From positions 20,999 through 57,653 of the forward strand of contig NOKP01000092.1 in the NCBI GenBank assembly GCA_002682825.1: DNA of 36,655 nucleotides, written 5' to 3'. Numbering within the stretch: the stretch's first letter is position 1; every line of letters begins with the position of its first letter. The position numbers were made by a program, and so were the translations under genes. Source of the stretch: Neonectria sp. B-13 (lineage: Eukaryota; Ascomycota; Sordariomycetes; Hypocreales; Nectriaceae). Positions 9,011 to 19,807 of the stretch are shown here, piece after piece. The notes beneath the pieces were generated by a model. That model was not told where the DNA came from. It saw nothing but the letters and a program-made list of their open reading frames with translations, and made no database searches.

Positions 9011-10266
9011 TTAGTCATAAGTCATCATTACAGTCCGAAAAGTGGGCCCGGTCTTCCACACGCCGGAGTACGGCCCCACTGCCGCCGACACCGACCGCGC
9101 CGACGCCGACCTCACTGCCGGCCCTGCCAACCCACCTTCAAACCCAATCCTCGCATACAGTACTGCATTCCGGCCTAGTATCTTCTGCCACCCTCCCTCC
9201 ACTAGGTCTTCTCCCCAGGCATCGCACAGTTCATGCGGCACAGAGCAACCTAGGCAGCACCCGAACTTCTCCACAACACTACCCCGCCGTAAGGATATGC
9301 AGGCAGCCAGGGGTCGAGCGATCGCCCAGGCTGTCAAGGAGCAAGAGGAGTAGATGGTGTTACAACTGAGACTGAGAGAGCGAGGTCTTGAGGGCTGCAT
9401 CTGTTGCTGGTCGAGAGGGCTTGAGGATCGGTCACATCCCGGGATCCGGGACACTGAATTTCAACTCGCGCACACGCATGGCGGCCTCCTCCTCGTCTTC
9501 GGAGATGCCCAGATCTTCTAGATCAACGACTTCGCTCCAAGCCTGGCAAACGTCGCACAGTTCTTCCCCTTCTCTACATCTGTCTCGGTCTATCCGTACA
9601 TCCATGACGGAGTCCATGACCACACGGCGGCATGCTCGTCCGCTGATGTAGTCCTCTGTAGAAGCGTCTTTCAGAACAACAGGTCGAAGCCTTGCCGGCA
9701 TGCCTTTGATAACCATCCGGACGATGATGGCCTCGCTCCGCAGCCCGTCTCGGCCGGCTCGCCCGCTCTGCTGTGCGTAGTCGGCCATCTCCAATGGCAT
9801 CTCCAAGTGCAGCACAACACGGATGTCGGTGACGTCGATGCCGAGGCCAAGCACGTTCGTCACCACAATCACCCGTCGCCGTACTGGTCTCGCTTTAACC
9901 CGCTCATCAGACCCGCAGCCTCTCCGCCTTGCCGTCACGCGTATCGACCTCGCAGTGTGTCACATGGCTGATGCCTACTACATCGAGCCCTGTACCCAGC
10001 GCCTCTGTGGCCACGATGTATGGCACGGAGCCAGGCCTGGAAGCCGCCTCTCTCTACACCGCAAAGTGTGGTCCGTATTCCTCCGGCCTGCCGCGATAGT
10101 AGCGGCACCCCAGCTGCTGGACCTTGTACTTGGCATGGCTGGTACAGTACACAACCATCTTCCCACCCGGCTTGAGGTCGGCGGCGGCGGTCTCGACGAG
10201 GGCCTTGACCTTCACGATGCCGCGCACGTTCGGCATCCAGAGCACGGCTAGCCTGATAACCTGCAA
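9011..10266 (-). pseudogene. second RecQ/telomere-linked helicase remnant, chimeric
   Basis: From 10266 downward one frame reads PNVRGIVKVKALVETAAADL, then motif IV (GGKMVVYCTSHAK) and QQLGCRYYRGRPEEYGPHF, crosses a TAG, and reaches a motif V (YIVATEALGTGLDVVGISHV). A different frame then gives a second motif V (VIVVTNVLGLGIDVTDIRVV) with motif VI (YAQQSGRAGRDGLRSEAIIV), followed by the Cys region CRRVVMDSVMDVRIDRDRC and GEELCDVCQAW. Further on, another frame carries GCCLGCSVPHELCDAWGEDL, like the C-terminal CxxC..P..C..W module of this subfamily. Two motif Vs in a row mean two helicase copies were joined by recombination or slippage. Motifs 0-III and OrsD are absent. It starts only about 65 bp after the stop of protein A. 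Confidence 0.75.
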
Positions 10267-10332
10267 TTAGCTGTAAATAGCATCCTAGATTTACCAAGTG
10301 AACACTTTACATATTTATAACCCTACTATCCA

Positions 10333-13300
10333 CTATTCAACTCTGTCTAAACGGTAATTGAGCTCTCTTAAAACAGGGTTGTAACACTTCTGCCATTTCG
10401 GATATTTTCGTTCGAATTCTCCAATGAGCTCATGTACTCGGGTTTCCATCTTGCGCACGGTCTGTGCTTGCTTCTTTCGCATGGCAACAAGGCTCTCCTC
10501 ATCTGAGGTCGCCTCGGTTTCATCCCCTCCTGTGGCCGAATCCGAATCACTGTCTAGTTGGGTCGTAGCGCGATTTCGACGCCTTTTGCGTCGGCTTGGT
10601 TGACGATGTCGGAAATTTTCATATGTCTCTAACCCTTTTTTCAAAAACCAGACACCCTCATTCACCTCGTCACATTCCTCGAATGTTATCGCGACCTCCA
10701 TCTGCCGTACCTGGCACCATTTCTTAGGAAAGTAATATCTCTCAGGGGAGTCATCCAATTCTAGCACAGGTGTTGTAGAAGGGCCTTGGGACAACCCAGC
10801 TGATGCTTGCTCACGAAGGTCAACTAATTTAGCATAAAGCTCATCCTCAGGCATTCGAATTAGCTCCTGTTCAGGTTGAATGACATAGGGCATATATCTC
10901 TTCGAAGCCAGAGTAGTTGCCAATTGCCAGCCGCTAATAGGATGATGCTTGATGTTGGATGCTGGCAGCGGCCGTGTCAGAGTTCCAGTCTCGCGGGACT
11001 TGGCGTAGTGTCTGATGAGTCCCTGATGCGCACTGGGCCACCATGTGAACTGTTTTTCCTCTTTATCCTTGCGTATGAAACCCCGGCTATGTGGATATGG
11101 GAGAATCCAATGGCTTCCAAGGAATGACCTTTTCAGCTCTTGCTGCCACTTCCGTGCGCCAGCCTTACCTCGTGCGGTTTTGATGGCATGGAAGCTCTGT
11201 TGGAATAGCATACGATACGGCTTTTCATTCCACCCTTGCCGTTCAAACTGGTCATCCTTCGATTTCCAGAGCCAAGCAAACAAGACATGAACATTCTTTA
11301 CCGCCAACCTATTTCCACATGCAAGCTGAAGTGGCTGGTAATCTCTGAGCATGGCATTGTTCACACTATCATAGCAGAGGGGAATATCTCCTGATAATGC
11401 AGCCTCTGTGTACTCTGGCTTCAGAGCTGACTTGACATGAAAGAAGACATCCTTTCGAAAGGCACATAAGCAGAGCTCTCGAAGGTAATTTTCCAAGAGG
11501 TTAAGGCATGTGGGAATAGCACTGAACTTGAGCATCCATTGGTAAGCCTTATCCACTCGAATAAAGTCGATCCGTACATCTCGTACTTGGTAGTATCGAG
11601 TGCGGTAAACAGTCTGCATGGACGGGTTGTTGAACATCATGTAGGCCGCATGGGGTTGCCGGAAGGTGAGCGTATTCCAGTCGATCTTGTTAAGAAACCA
11701 AGTATAGCCATACGTCTCTATAGTGCGTTTGAATCTGAGACCTTTATATCGTTGAAGTCCGTTTGGCTGGCGTGGATCGGGTTGCTGCTGTATGTCTTGC
11801 CAATAGCTACCGACTTTCTGGATCAGTCCGCCCGCATATGAGAATTGGAGGCAGCGAAGGAACATGAGTATGATTCTTGTGTGTTCCCATGTGACAAAGT
11901 GCGGGTCTTGAAAGCTGTGTACCATCTCGAACCCCACACAGAACTTATTGATGTTCCACCGCACCCATCGAAGTAACGTATCGGTTGTGAAACTATAGTA
12001 CGGGGAACCATCATCGGTAGGCAAGACAAGGCGCTTGGCGTGGAGCTCTCGGGAGCTCATCTCGCTGTCAATGGCGTAGAACAGCTCCTTAGAAACACGG
12101 TACTCTTCCCTGATGCCGAAAGATTTCTGCATAGATCCCAGTCAGGCATAATGGCATCGAAGCTTTGTGTATAGGTATGCCTTGATCAATGCAGCTGGCT
12201 GGTGGCTGAGACCACCTCCAACGAGTTCCCATGTCTTTCTTAGCTTCTTATCTAGGGCAAGCGTCTCGATGGCTGTGTTTGTGAATGGATACACATTCCC
12301 CGCCGCAAAGACTTCCTTGACACTGGGGTAGAATTGAGAGTAGAGAAGGCCAGCGGCGCGGCGTGGAGAGCGCTTTCCGGTTTCGATAGTCAAGCTCCCA
12401 GTATCCCGAAGCATGCTGAATGGATAAAAGACTTGCTTCTGGGTGGTTCTTTGGTCATCGGTTGACTCGTTCCCGACCTGGAAGGCATATGATTCTAAGC
12501 AACATCGCCGGTATAGTAGCGTTTCCGCTCGTTTATCCGTTGAGTCATCGATGACTTCAGCTGCTAGGTGGCTCCAAGGCACAACTTGAGATGCCTGCTG
12601 AGGGCAAGTTTCTTTCCCAACATCCAAATAGAGGTCTGCCGTGATGTAGCTCTCATCAATAGCATAAGCCCAATGCTTTTGGAATCGTAATACCATTTTC
12701 TCCCAGGTGACATCCTTTGTGAGAACCTTTAAGTTCTTTGCTTGAAGGAGGATAGTAACGTCCTGGAACTGTTGGAATGCTGGTTCTTGAACCCTAAGAA
12801 GGATGTTGGCCCAAACATCCGCAAGTGCCTCTGGTGGTAGAAAGTATACTAGTTGTTGTTCCCGTGCCACTGGATGCACACGTTGAGAAAGTGCCTCCAC
12901 TCCACGAGCTGTAGAATTGTAACGACTGTGGTCGTAGCTCGACGGATAATGCTGGACGTGGGCACTGCTGTGGCACTGGTATATGGCAGGGACGAGAATG
13001 CCGTCCATCCATAATCGAAAGTCCTCATCCCGAAGCCGATTGCACCTTTGCTCCTCCAGATACAGATTGGGAAATAGGAAATATAACGATATATCCTCGA
13101 ATTCAATAACGCGGCCAAATGTATAGTGAGGAATTTGGTGTACAGGCCGGTGGACGTGATGTTGGCTTCCATTCGTATCGAAATAGGTGATCGGGATTGA
13201 TCGAAGGTGAAGATCAGACTGAAGATCAGATACGGCCATCTGGGTAGGAGACCAGCGAATGCCTTGCTTGGCGACAGCAAGGTTACTTGGGAAGGCTATG

Positions 13301-14107
13301 ATGCTATCCACATCAAAGGTAACCCCAGCATCGTTTGAAACCCTCTCATCTTCATCTAAGCAAATGTAGGGCATCTCAGCTCGAGAGGTAAGACCACAAA
13401 AGGTCTCTCTTCTAGATTCAGGGCTCATTTTCCCAGCTAGGTCATCTTTTTTGGCGTGCGATAGTCTTAGTGCCAAGGACGTTAGGGCCTAGCGCAGGTA
13501 CAGACTCCAGGTACATGTCGAGGCCGATCTGCTCATTCGGATCTTCCATGAGGTTACGTTGTGCGGCCTGATGACAGTCGTTGCAGCATCCTTGAAATTT
13601 GACAAGTTGTTCTGCCAGCTCTTATGCGAGGTGCCCAACTGGATCTGGCTCGTCGTTCTCCGCCTGGGGCGAGGGTTCCGAGGTCGCATCGAAGGTCATG
13701 TCCGGGTCAGGGCTCTCATGATTCGGAATAGAGGCCGAATCCACTGCATCTGTAGCAATGCCAACATCTGAAATAGCTTGCTCTTCGTCTTCCGGTGGTG
13801 AAGGACTGGCTGGGGGAAGGAATTCTGAAATATCCATACAATCAAGTCCTGGCGCGCCTGTGGGATTGGTCTGAGAATGAGGATTGGTGAACGCATCCGC
13901 CCACCCAGCAGCTCTGCCTGATGCTTGTTGAAAGGCTGGGTTATAGAAGTTGGTATGCGCCGTATCGCGTCGCGCAGAGGCTGCGTCCTGCCGCTTCGCT
14001 CGTTTCTGCTCTACATCCGCCATGGCCTTTTCTGTAGATGTGGTGTATTTTCGAGGCCTGCCACGCTTACGCCTTTCTGGGACCGTAGTGGAATGGGTAT
14101 TGTCCAT
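10333..14107 (-). pseudogene. protein A, copy 1: large unknown cassette protein with AT-hook, two stops and one frameshift
   Basis: About 1,258 codons from ATG 14105-14107 to TAG 10333-10335. The N-terminus has an AT-hook (ERRKRGRPRK, residues 11-20), a basic stretch (EKAMADVEQKRAKRQDAASA) and a Pro/Ser/Asp-rich acidic linker. A Cys pair (CCNDCHQ) is followed by a large folded region that includes TFDVDSIIAFPSN and a Trp/Tyr/Phe-rich block, ending in a basic KRRRNRA stretch and a coiled coil. Lesions: in-frame TAA 13622-13624 (fits CAA), one extra A in a run of six at 13447-13452, and TGA 12142-12144 (fits CGA); reading frames match on both sides of each. I do not recognise the family. The AT-hook suggests nuclear DNA binding. 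It is homologous to 24123-25322 and lies just upstream of a RecQ remnant, so it may be an accessory protein of the same mobile element. Confidence 0.72.
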
Positions 14108-14126
14108 GATGTAATGATAGATAATA

Positions 14127-15125
14127 GTGTACCGCCATGCCTGGCATTTCTCTGACGAGCGGAATCTTGTAGGACCGACTCCCTCGCCCAAGGCTGTCCT
14201 TCGCATTCTCGCTGCAGCAGCTGAGTGCAGCACCAATGGTCACTCCGAGGCGGGCTGGAATGTCTTGGTGCATCAGCGAGTTCTCGAGCTCGCGCTGCAA
14301 TCGCCAGACCAAGAAGAGTTCAAGAATCACATCAACTTCCTAATGAGGTGCATCTAACCACATCTTCCCTGCTCAGCGACAAGCTAACTCGTCTTCCCCA
14401 GCTCCACGGCCAACATTCTCCCTGAATACGTCGCAACAGCAACACCTCTACGAAAGATCGACTTCTGCATTTATATCGATCCTGCTTTCGATCAATCGAG
14501 CGCTGCCTCAACACTACAATCCGTCATCACCAACCTCCGAGGAAATCTGCCCGGCGCAGTCCTCAACCACACGGACTACCGACCTCTGCGTGAGCGACCC
14601 ATTGCCCTGAGCATCGAGACTAAGAAGACGGGTGAGGGCTGGGACGGGGCGACGCTGCAACTGGGCGTCTGGCAGAGCGCGCACTGGTCCTTTTTGCGAC
14701 AGCTAGTTGAGGGACAGAGGAGAAAGAAGATTGCTGAGGAGGCAGCGAGGAGACTTGCACTGGCTGAGGAGGGGGCGAGGAGTGTGCAACAAGCTAGGCA
14801 GGGTGCAGTTGAAGACCCAGATGGTGATACAGACTCGACAGAAACCAACTCCCAAGGTCAAGTCGAGCCCCAAGAGCCCGAAATCGACGTCCAGCCGTAC
14901 CCTCTACCAGACTTCATCCCCGGAATCATAGTTCAGGGCCACGATTGGCAGCTCGTTATCACAACGACCGACGGGCAGCAGACGCAGCTCTGGCAGAAAG
15001 TCACGATTGGCACTACGAATACCTCCAAGGGCATCTACCAGATTGTCTATGCGCTGCAGATCCTCCGGCAGTGGGCGCAGGACGTTTACTGGCCGTGGCT
15101 GAGGGCGCTGATTCTTGCGTTTTGA
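14127..15125 (+). pseudogene. 5'-truncated PD-(D/E)XK nuclease-like domain gene
   Basis: Two exons, 14127-14347 and 14402-15125, joined by a 54-nt intron (GTGCAT..CCCCAG, branch GCTAACT). Exon 1 reads AVLRILAAAAECSTNGHSEA and WNVLVHQRVLELAL; exon 2 gives ANILPEYVATATPL, the motif KIDFCIYIDPAF, NHTDYRPLRERPIALSIETK with the catalytic-type D..ExK pattern (Asp of KIDF, ETK), LQLGVWQSAHWSFLRQL, and later IPGIIVQGHDWQLVITTTD and QDVYWPWLRALIL. This order fits the fungal PD-(D/E)XK nuclease-like family, whose cellular role is unknown. The usual N-terminal ~100-150 residues are missing: a TAG lies at 14118-14120 and protein A starts divergently 20 bp away, so the gene was probably cut by insertion of that cassette. 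The start given (GTG) is only the first sense codon after the stop. Confidence 0.75.
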
Positions 15126-16302
15126 TGGATGGAGTTCGGCTTGAGATTGATTGATATTTAGTGATACCCTTAGCGCTTTTTCCTATTTGCATTACTGATC
15201 CCGTGCCTTCTTAAGCCTACTGTTGGACAGCATACGGCAAATTCGATCACAATGATAGGGATCAATACGATGTGGACCCCAAAGATGATGATGTTATTGA
15301 TCAAGGATCCCTCCGGCCCCCTCTTTTCTCGAGAGGGGTTTTCTAGTCATCTGACTAAAGCTAGGATATCTGTGTATCAGAGGTTTATGCAAATTCGGGT
15401 CTTATGTCGCCACACGAGGGGTCAATCCAACACCTACTTGAATTTCAGGTCGTTGGGCTTCAATGCAACACACGACGCATCAGCCACATGGGAGGGTTGG
15501 GCCGATCATTGGCTCGATGGATTGCATATGCAATATTTATCCTCTCGTTACAAGCTTAGCCCCACGTGAATTTCGAGCTAAAGAAGTTTCGTCATCTGCT
15601 CCTTGAACTGGTCTACCTTATCTTTCGATTGAACAGTTAACTATCTATCTCTTTTAGCAACGTAGAAACCATCGCGATATAAATCTGTGTCAAGTATTTC
15701 TTTCCCAACTCGCTAATAACCCGTCTTACGCACAATCACGGACCGGTAGGGAAATCCTTTAACGCAAAGAAGACTGTTCTCATTCCAAGCTAGAATATCC
15801 ATAAATGCAGAACATTTTGCGAAATGAGGCGGACCATGCTACATGACCAGCCAGTCCAGTCGCGCCTTATCTACAGCCAAGCCAGGTAGTCGGCCTCCCG
15901 CATGCCAACACTTCTCTTTGCGCCACCCCGCCGCGGTTCGCTAATCAAGGGCCGTGTCCAATCTGCACTCCTGGTTCAGGTTGACAGTATCATGCTCTGT
16001 GTCTAGGTTCCTTCACATATATTACCAGGGTGGGATGTCTCCGAGACTACTTGCCAGTCCAAATGCAGGCTGCCGACTCCTGATTCCCAATAGTGACACC
16101 ACTGATGGATGCTGGGTGTGATGCCTGCAGGCGTGGCATTCATTCATAGGCTAAGAAATAGCCGCCCTTGAATCTGTGGTTTGTTGGGAGAGCCTCCTGA
16201 AACAACCCCGCCGTGAATAACATTGCCATCTTCTCACTTCATTTCGTGTCCAAAGCTCATAAACTCAAGCTGGATTATAACACAGCACCTCGGCCAAGAA
16301 GC
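15126..16302. other. long intergenic stretch
   Basis: No supported gene. A hairpin (CCCCTCT at 15318-15324 with AGAGGGG at 15332-15338) is present. The right end is the promoter of the MYND gene, with no clear TATA box. Confidence 0.4.
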
Positions 16303-18322
16303 ATGACGACCCCGGAGTTTATCTGTGTCAACTGCAACAAGACGGGCAACTACAGTTGCAAGAACTGCCTCCTTGTCGTTGTGAGTTCATCCACTAGACT
16401 TGTTCCATCTGCCATGAAAGACCACTTTTAACAGAGCTCCTCGTCTAGTATTGCGGCACGGCCTGCCAAAAGTCACACTGGCCACGACACAAGGCCGACT
16501 GTCGGTCACTCCTAGGTAAACAAGCATGGCAGCCTAGCTGGGTGTTGGAGAAGCGAACACCGACGTTTGTGGGACCGGGCATTGGAGAACAGTTTGGAGG
16601 CAAGAAATACCTCTGGGGTAATGTTCCTGCGCTTGATGTCCTTCAACTCGGATCCAACGAGGGTCATGGATACACGGGGGACTTGCGTCTTCTCTTTGCT
16701 GGTATGTGCTTTATTCTACCGCGCATCTCTCTACCTGTCACCACTGACCGATATCTCTACATAGCTTCGGGAGACTTCCGCAACCTTGTCAAGACCATTG
16801 CCCAGCTTCCGGGCACATACACCGGTTCTATTGACACTGTACTCAACGACCGCGACATTGACATTGTGGCTCGCAACGTCATCTTTCTACTCATTGCCCT
16901 GGTAGTCGACAATGTTGAGGAAGCAGTCGACTCCATCATTCACATCTGGTACTCCGCTTTCATACGCAAGTCCGACATTTGCCTCATTCAGCAACGCATT
17001 CGCCCACTCATTGGAACTGTCTGCAAGAAGATCAAAGACAAGGCGTCTGAAAGTCTGCAGGCAAAGACGTGGTCTTTCGGCCAGCGGTCTTTGAGAGTTG
17101 TTCTTGAGAAATCGTCGTGGGATCGACTCTTGTCTTTTTTGGACGTTCCTCCAGGCTTCACAGTTGAACGAGCACAAGAGGTCCGCGCTTCTGTTACCAT
17201 GGCAGAGTCCAGAAAGGACTATCGAGATCGGCGTCTATGCTGTCAGCAGGCGAAACACCGAATTGCCATGAACAAGTTCCAAGAAGATGGAATCTTGCTG
17301 CCTTTCGGGAACCCTCGGCATGACTTCCGAGAACCAAATCCGTAGGCGAGCCGAAACCCATCAACGCGTAGAGTGTCGCTAACTGGAAACAGGACATTCT
17401 TTCAGAACGCTGATGTCTGGCCCATGAAGGACAATGCTGATCCCTTCAGCGGCTGGTCATCCAAGGAGGTTGCCGAGACGTCTAGTGGACCTGCGACTGC
17501 AGACATATACGGCAAGCTCTTCTACCATCTCCGAGAAATTCTTCGATCTTTTCTTGGTCAGCTTTCAAGACTGAGCATTAGGTTTGAGCTGCTCAATGTT
17601 GATGCCCTTTCCCTACCCGCCCATCTCGGGGACAAACTATTCAGCAGAATCGAGGTGAGAAATCTTTCGGGCGATTCTGATGATAGTTGGATATTCCCTA
17701 AAGACGGTTCAATATAGACGCACACGGCAGACTAACCATCTTCAGGTATCAAACATCTCAGATGGCGGATACCTGGGCATTCACTGCTCACTATACACAA
17801 TGGTACCCTTGCTTCAAACTCCTCTCAAGAATCCTCATGCTACCTTGATTACCCTATTCATGAACGCTGTCGATGAGACGCTGACCGATCATGACCGGAT
17901 GCGAGACATGACTCTGAACAGTCAAGCAACACAACGACTCCTCAGGTTCTTGCCCCCATCAAGAAGGGACATTTCCACCTATGACCCCGAGCTCATCAAG
18001 TTCAACCTTGGCCGGGAAGTCGTCTCAACCTATGACGACATCTTCAACCGGTATGTGTACACTTGGAAATACAACGTGAGCGATACTTGGAGCTAACACC
18101 TGGGACAGATACCGTGACGACTTGCAGTTCTATGAGGCGGCGGAATACTTGGGGGCCGCGATGAAGGAGAAGCATACAATCATCGAGAAGTGGCCGTACC
18201 GATTGAAACTCCGGCCTGGACAGCCAGGGGCTCAGGAGGAGTTTGACCGGATTTTGAGCGACGGCATGACGGGCAAGGAGCGCTATGTGGAGTGGAAGAG
18301 AATTGACAATCGCGCTTTTTAG
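16303..18322 (+). CDS. MYND zinc-finger protein with DUF4470-type domain
   Basis: Six exons: 16303-16380, 16449-16701, 16765-17341, 17393-17654, 17746-18050 and 18109-18322, giving 562 residues with consistent phases. All introns are GT..AG (GTGAGT, GTATGT, GTAGGC, GTGAGA, GTATGT donors). Residues about 7-42 form a MYND finger: CVNCNKTGNYSCKNC, then YCGTACQKSHWPRHKADC, with the first intron inside the finger. From about residue 65, WGNVPALDVLQLGSNEG and DLRLLFAASGDFRNLVKTIA, followed by DIDIVARNVIFLLIALVVDN and IHIWYSAFI, match DUF4470, which often follows MYND in ascomycetes. MYND fingers bind proline-rich partner peptides; the job of this architecture is not known. No signal or membrane segments. 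It is the most intact gene in the left two-thirds of the window. Confidence 0.88.
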
Positions 18323-18596
18323 AAGGACATTCGTGCGTCTGTTAGACAGTTTTGGGAGTAGACGATGTGTTGAATTTTCTTATAAAATCATGACTAAGAA
18401 TGATTATACCAGAGGCGGGCTTTCTAGAAGTTGGGCTTTTAGCAAGAATTTATAGGCGGTTCGAGCCCTTAGATGTCGCCTCCGTCAGGGAGACGCCATA
18501 ATCCCCTCATTGCGGAAGGAAAGGGTCATCCATGGAAGTCATTTTGCCCTCCAAGGAAACCAATTCATCTTGATCATCGGCGGATTGCAACTCGTT
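18323..18596. other. 3' spacer between convergent genes
   Basis: No gene. Short 3' flanks of the MYND gene and of the bZIP gene, which converge here. Confidence 0.4.
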
Positions 18597-19807
18597 CTAT
18601 GAGAAACGCCGTTGGACACCCTGGCCAGCCATGACCGGTTGATTGGGCATGGGGGCACCCATGCCATAGGGGTTCATCTGGGGGTTGAAGGGTTCGACAA
18701 CCCGAGACATGAAGGCACTGTGGAGACCTTGCTGTTGCGTAACTGGGCAGTCCTTGTGTGCGAGAAGGAGTGTCTTCAGGTGGACCACTCCTTCTCTCAG
18801 CTGGGTGATCTGCGAAGTCAGAGCATCGTTCTTGGTACTGAACATCTCCACCTTGGTCTGCAGGTTGGCAAACCACTGCTTTTTTCTTTGACGGCACTTC
18901 AGGGCAGCAACACTATGACATGTCAGTAACCATGATTCAATACATATATTAGAAGTTCGACTAAGACATACCGGTTTCGCTCAAGGAAGTTCTTGCGTGT
19001 CTCCTCATCCGTCATCTTGGCTTTGGTTCCGTTTTCATTATACTTCATGTTAGACTCGTCGTCGGACATATTCATGTCTGCAGGCATAGTGACAGCCCCG
19101 CTATTGACCTTGGACTTCTTGTTCCGGGTTGCCTTTGCGGGAGCCCCATCGGCCTTTCTTCGGCCATTTGTGGCGGGCGGGTTCCTCTTGCCCTTGCCTC
19201 GTGTACTGGGTCGGGTCTGGTCGCTATCGTCCGAGGCGACGCTACCTTCGCTCACACCGTGAGCGGAACCGATCGAGCCACCATTGGCGCTCGACATCTG
19301 CGGCGAGGAGTTCATATTCTGGGGCACAACAGGGGCTGGGTGTGCGTGGCTCGTTGCGCCCGAAGTGACAGCAAACTGGTTCGTCGATTGGGCCCCGTTC
19401 CTGCCCTGGGCAAGCATGAAAAGGCCGTTAGCGGCGTCGTTGTCGTGAGGGTCAAAGGGACCAGATGCGGGCTTCGTCTCAGACTTGACAACCACAGCAC
19501 CATTGGGGATCTCTTGAGGTTGAGACGTTACCGATGGCGGTTGCAGTGGCGGAGCCTGTTGGGATTGTCCGGACGGTCGCTGAACACCATTTGTTTGCTC
19601 TCTCTTGGCAGCCGCGCTCATAGCAGTTCGATGGAAATCAATGGTGCTAGGCGTCGCCCCTCCACTGGCAAGCTGGGCAAAGAGGGCTTGAGAGTTGGGA
19701 CTAGGCGTAGGGAACATAGACCCGCTACCGCCCAGAGTCAAACCCATCCTTAAGGAAGATTCGTTAGGTGTAGGAAAGCGGTGCAAGGGGTTTGGCGGCT
19801 TCGGCAT
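18597..19807 (-). CDS. AtfA/Atf1-type bZIP transcription factor paralogue, N-terminally shortened
   Basis: Two exons, 18972-19807 and 18597-18912, with a 59-nt intron (GTATGT..CATAG) inside the basic region, giving 383 residues. The N-terminal part holds FPTPNESSLRMGLTLGGSGS and TPSTIDFHRTAMSAAAKREQ, as in AtfA; the middle is Ser/Asn/Pro-rich with basic patches. The bZIP reads NFLERNRVAALKCRQRKKQW followed by a Leu/Val/Met heptad run (VEMFSTKNDALTSQITQLRE), and the tail ends MAGQGVQRRFS. AtfA binds CRE-like TGACGTCA sites and acts with the HOG-type MAP kinase in stress, sporulation and secondary metabolism. Upstream, another frame encodes SPTDAKAEPLVKPEVASNAE and meets the AtfA frame at about 19770-19800, so the segment normally between these (osmotic-stress N-terminal domain) is deleted and the join is out of frame. 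The bZIP may still be made from the ATG at 19807. Probably an accessory paralogue, not the core gene. Confidence 0.82.

Noticed and set aside
8573..9369. Overlapping plus-strand frames of 87-201 codons
   Set aside because: Low-complexity Pro/Ser/Arg composition, antisense to the RecQ tail; shadows.
15252..15569. 105-codon plus-strand frame in the intergenic stretch
   Set aside because: Composition is not protein-like and there is no domain or intron support.
18455..18481. Possible tRNA B box (GGTTCGAGCCC)
   Set aside because: No A box at the right distance and no cloverleaf stems around it.
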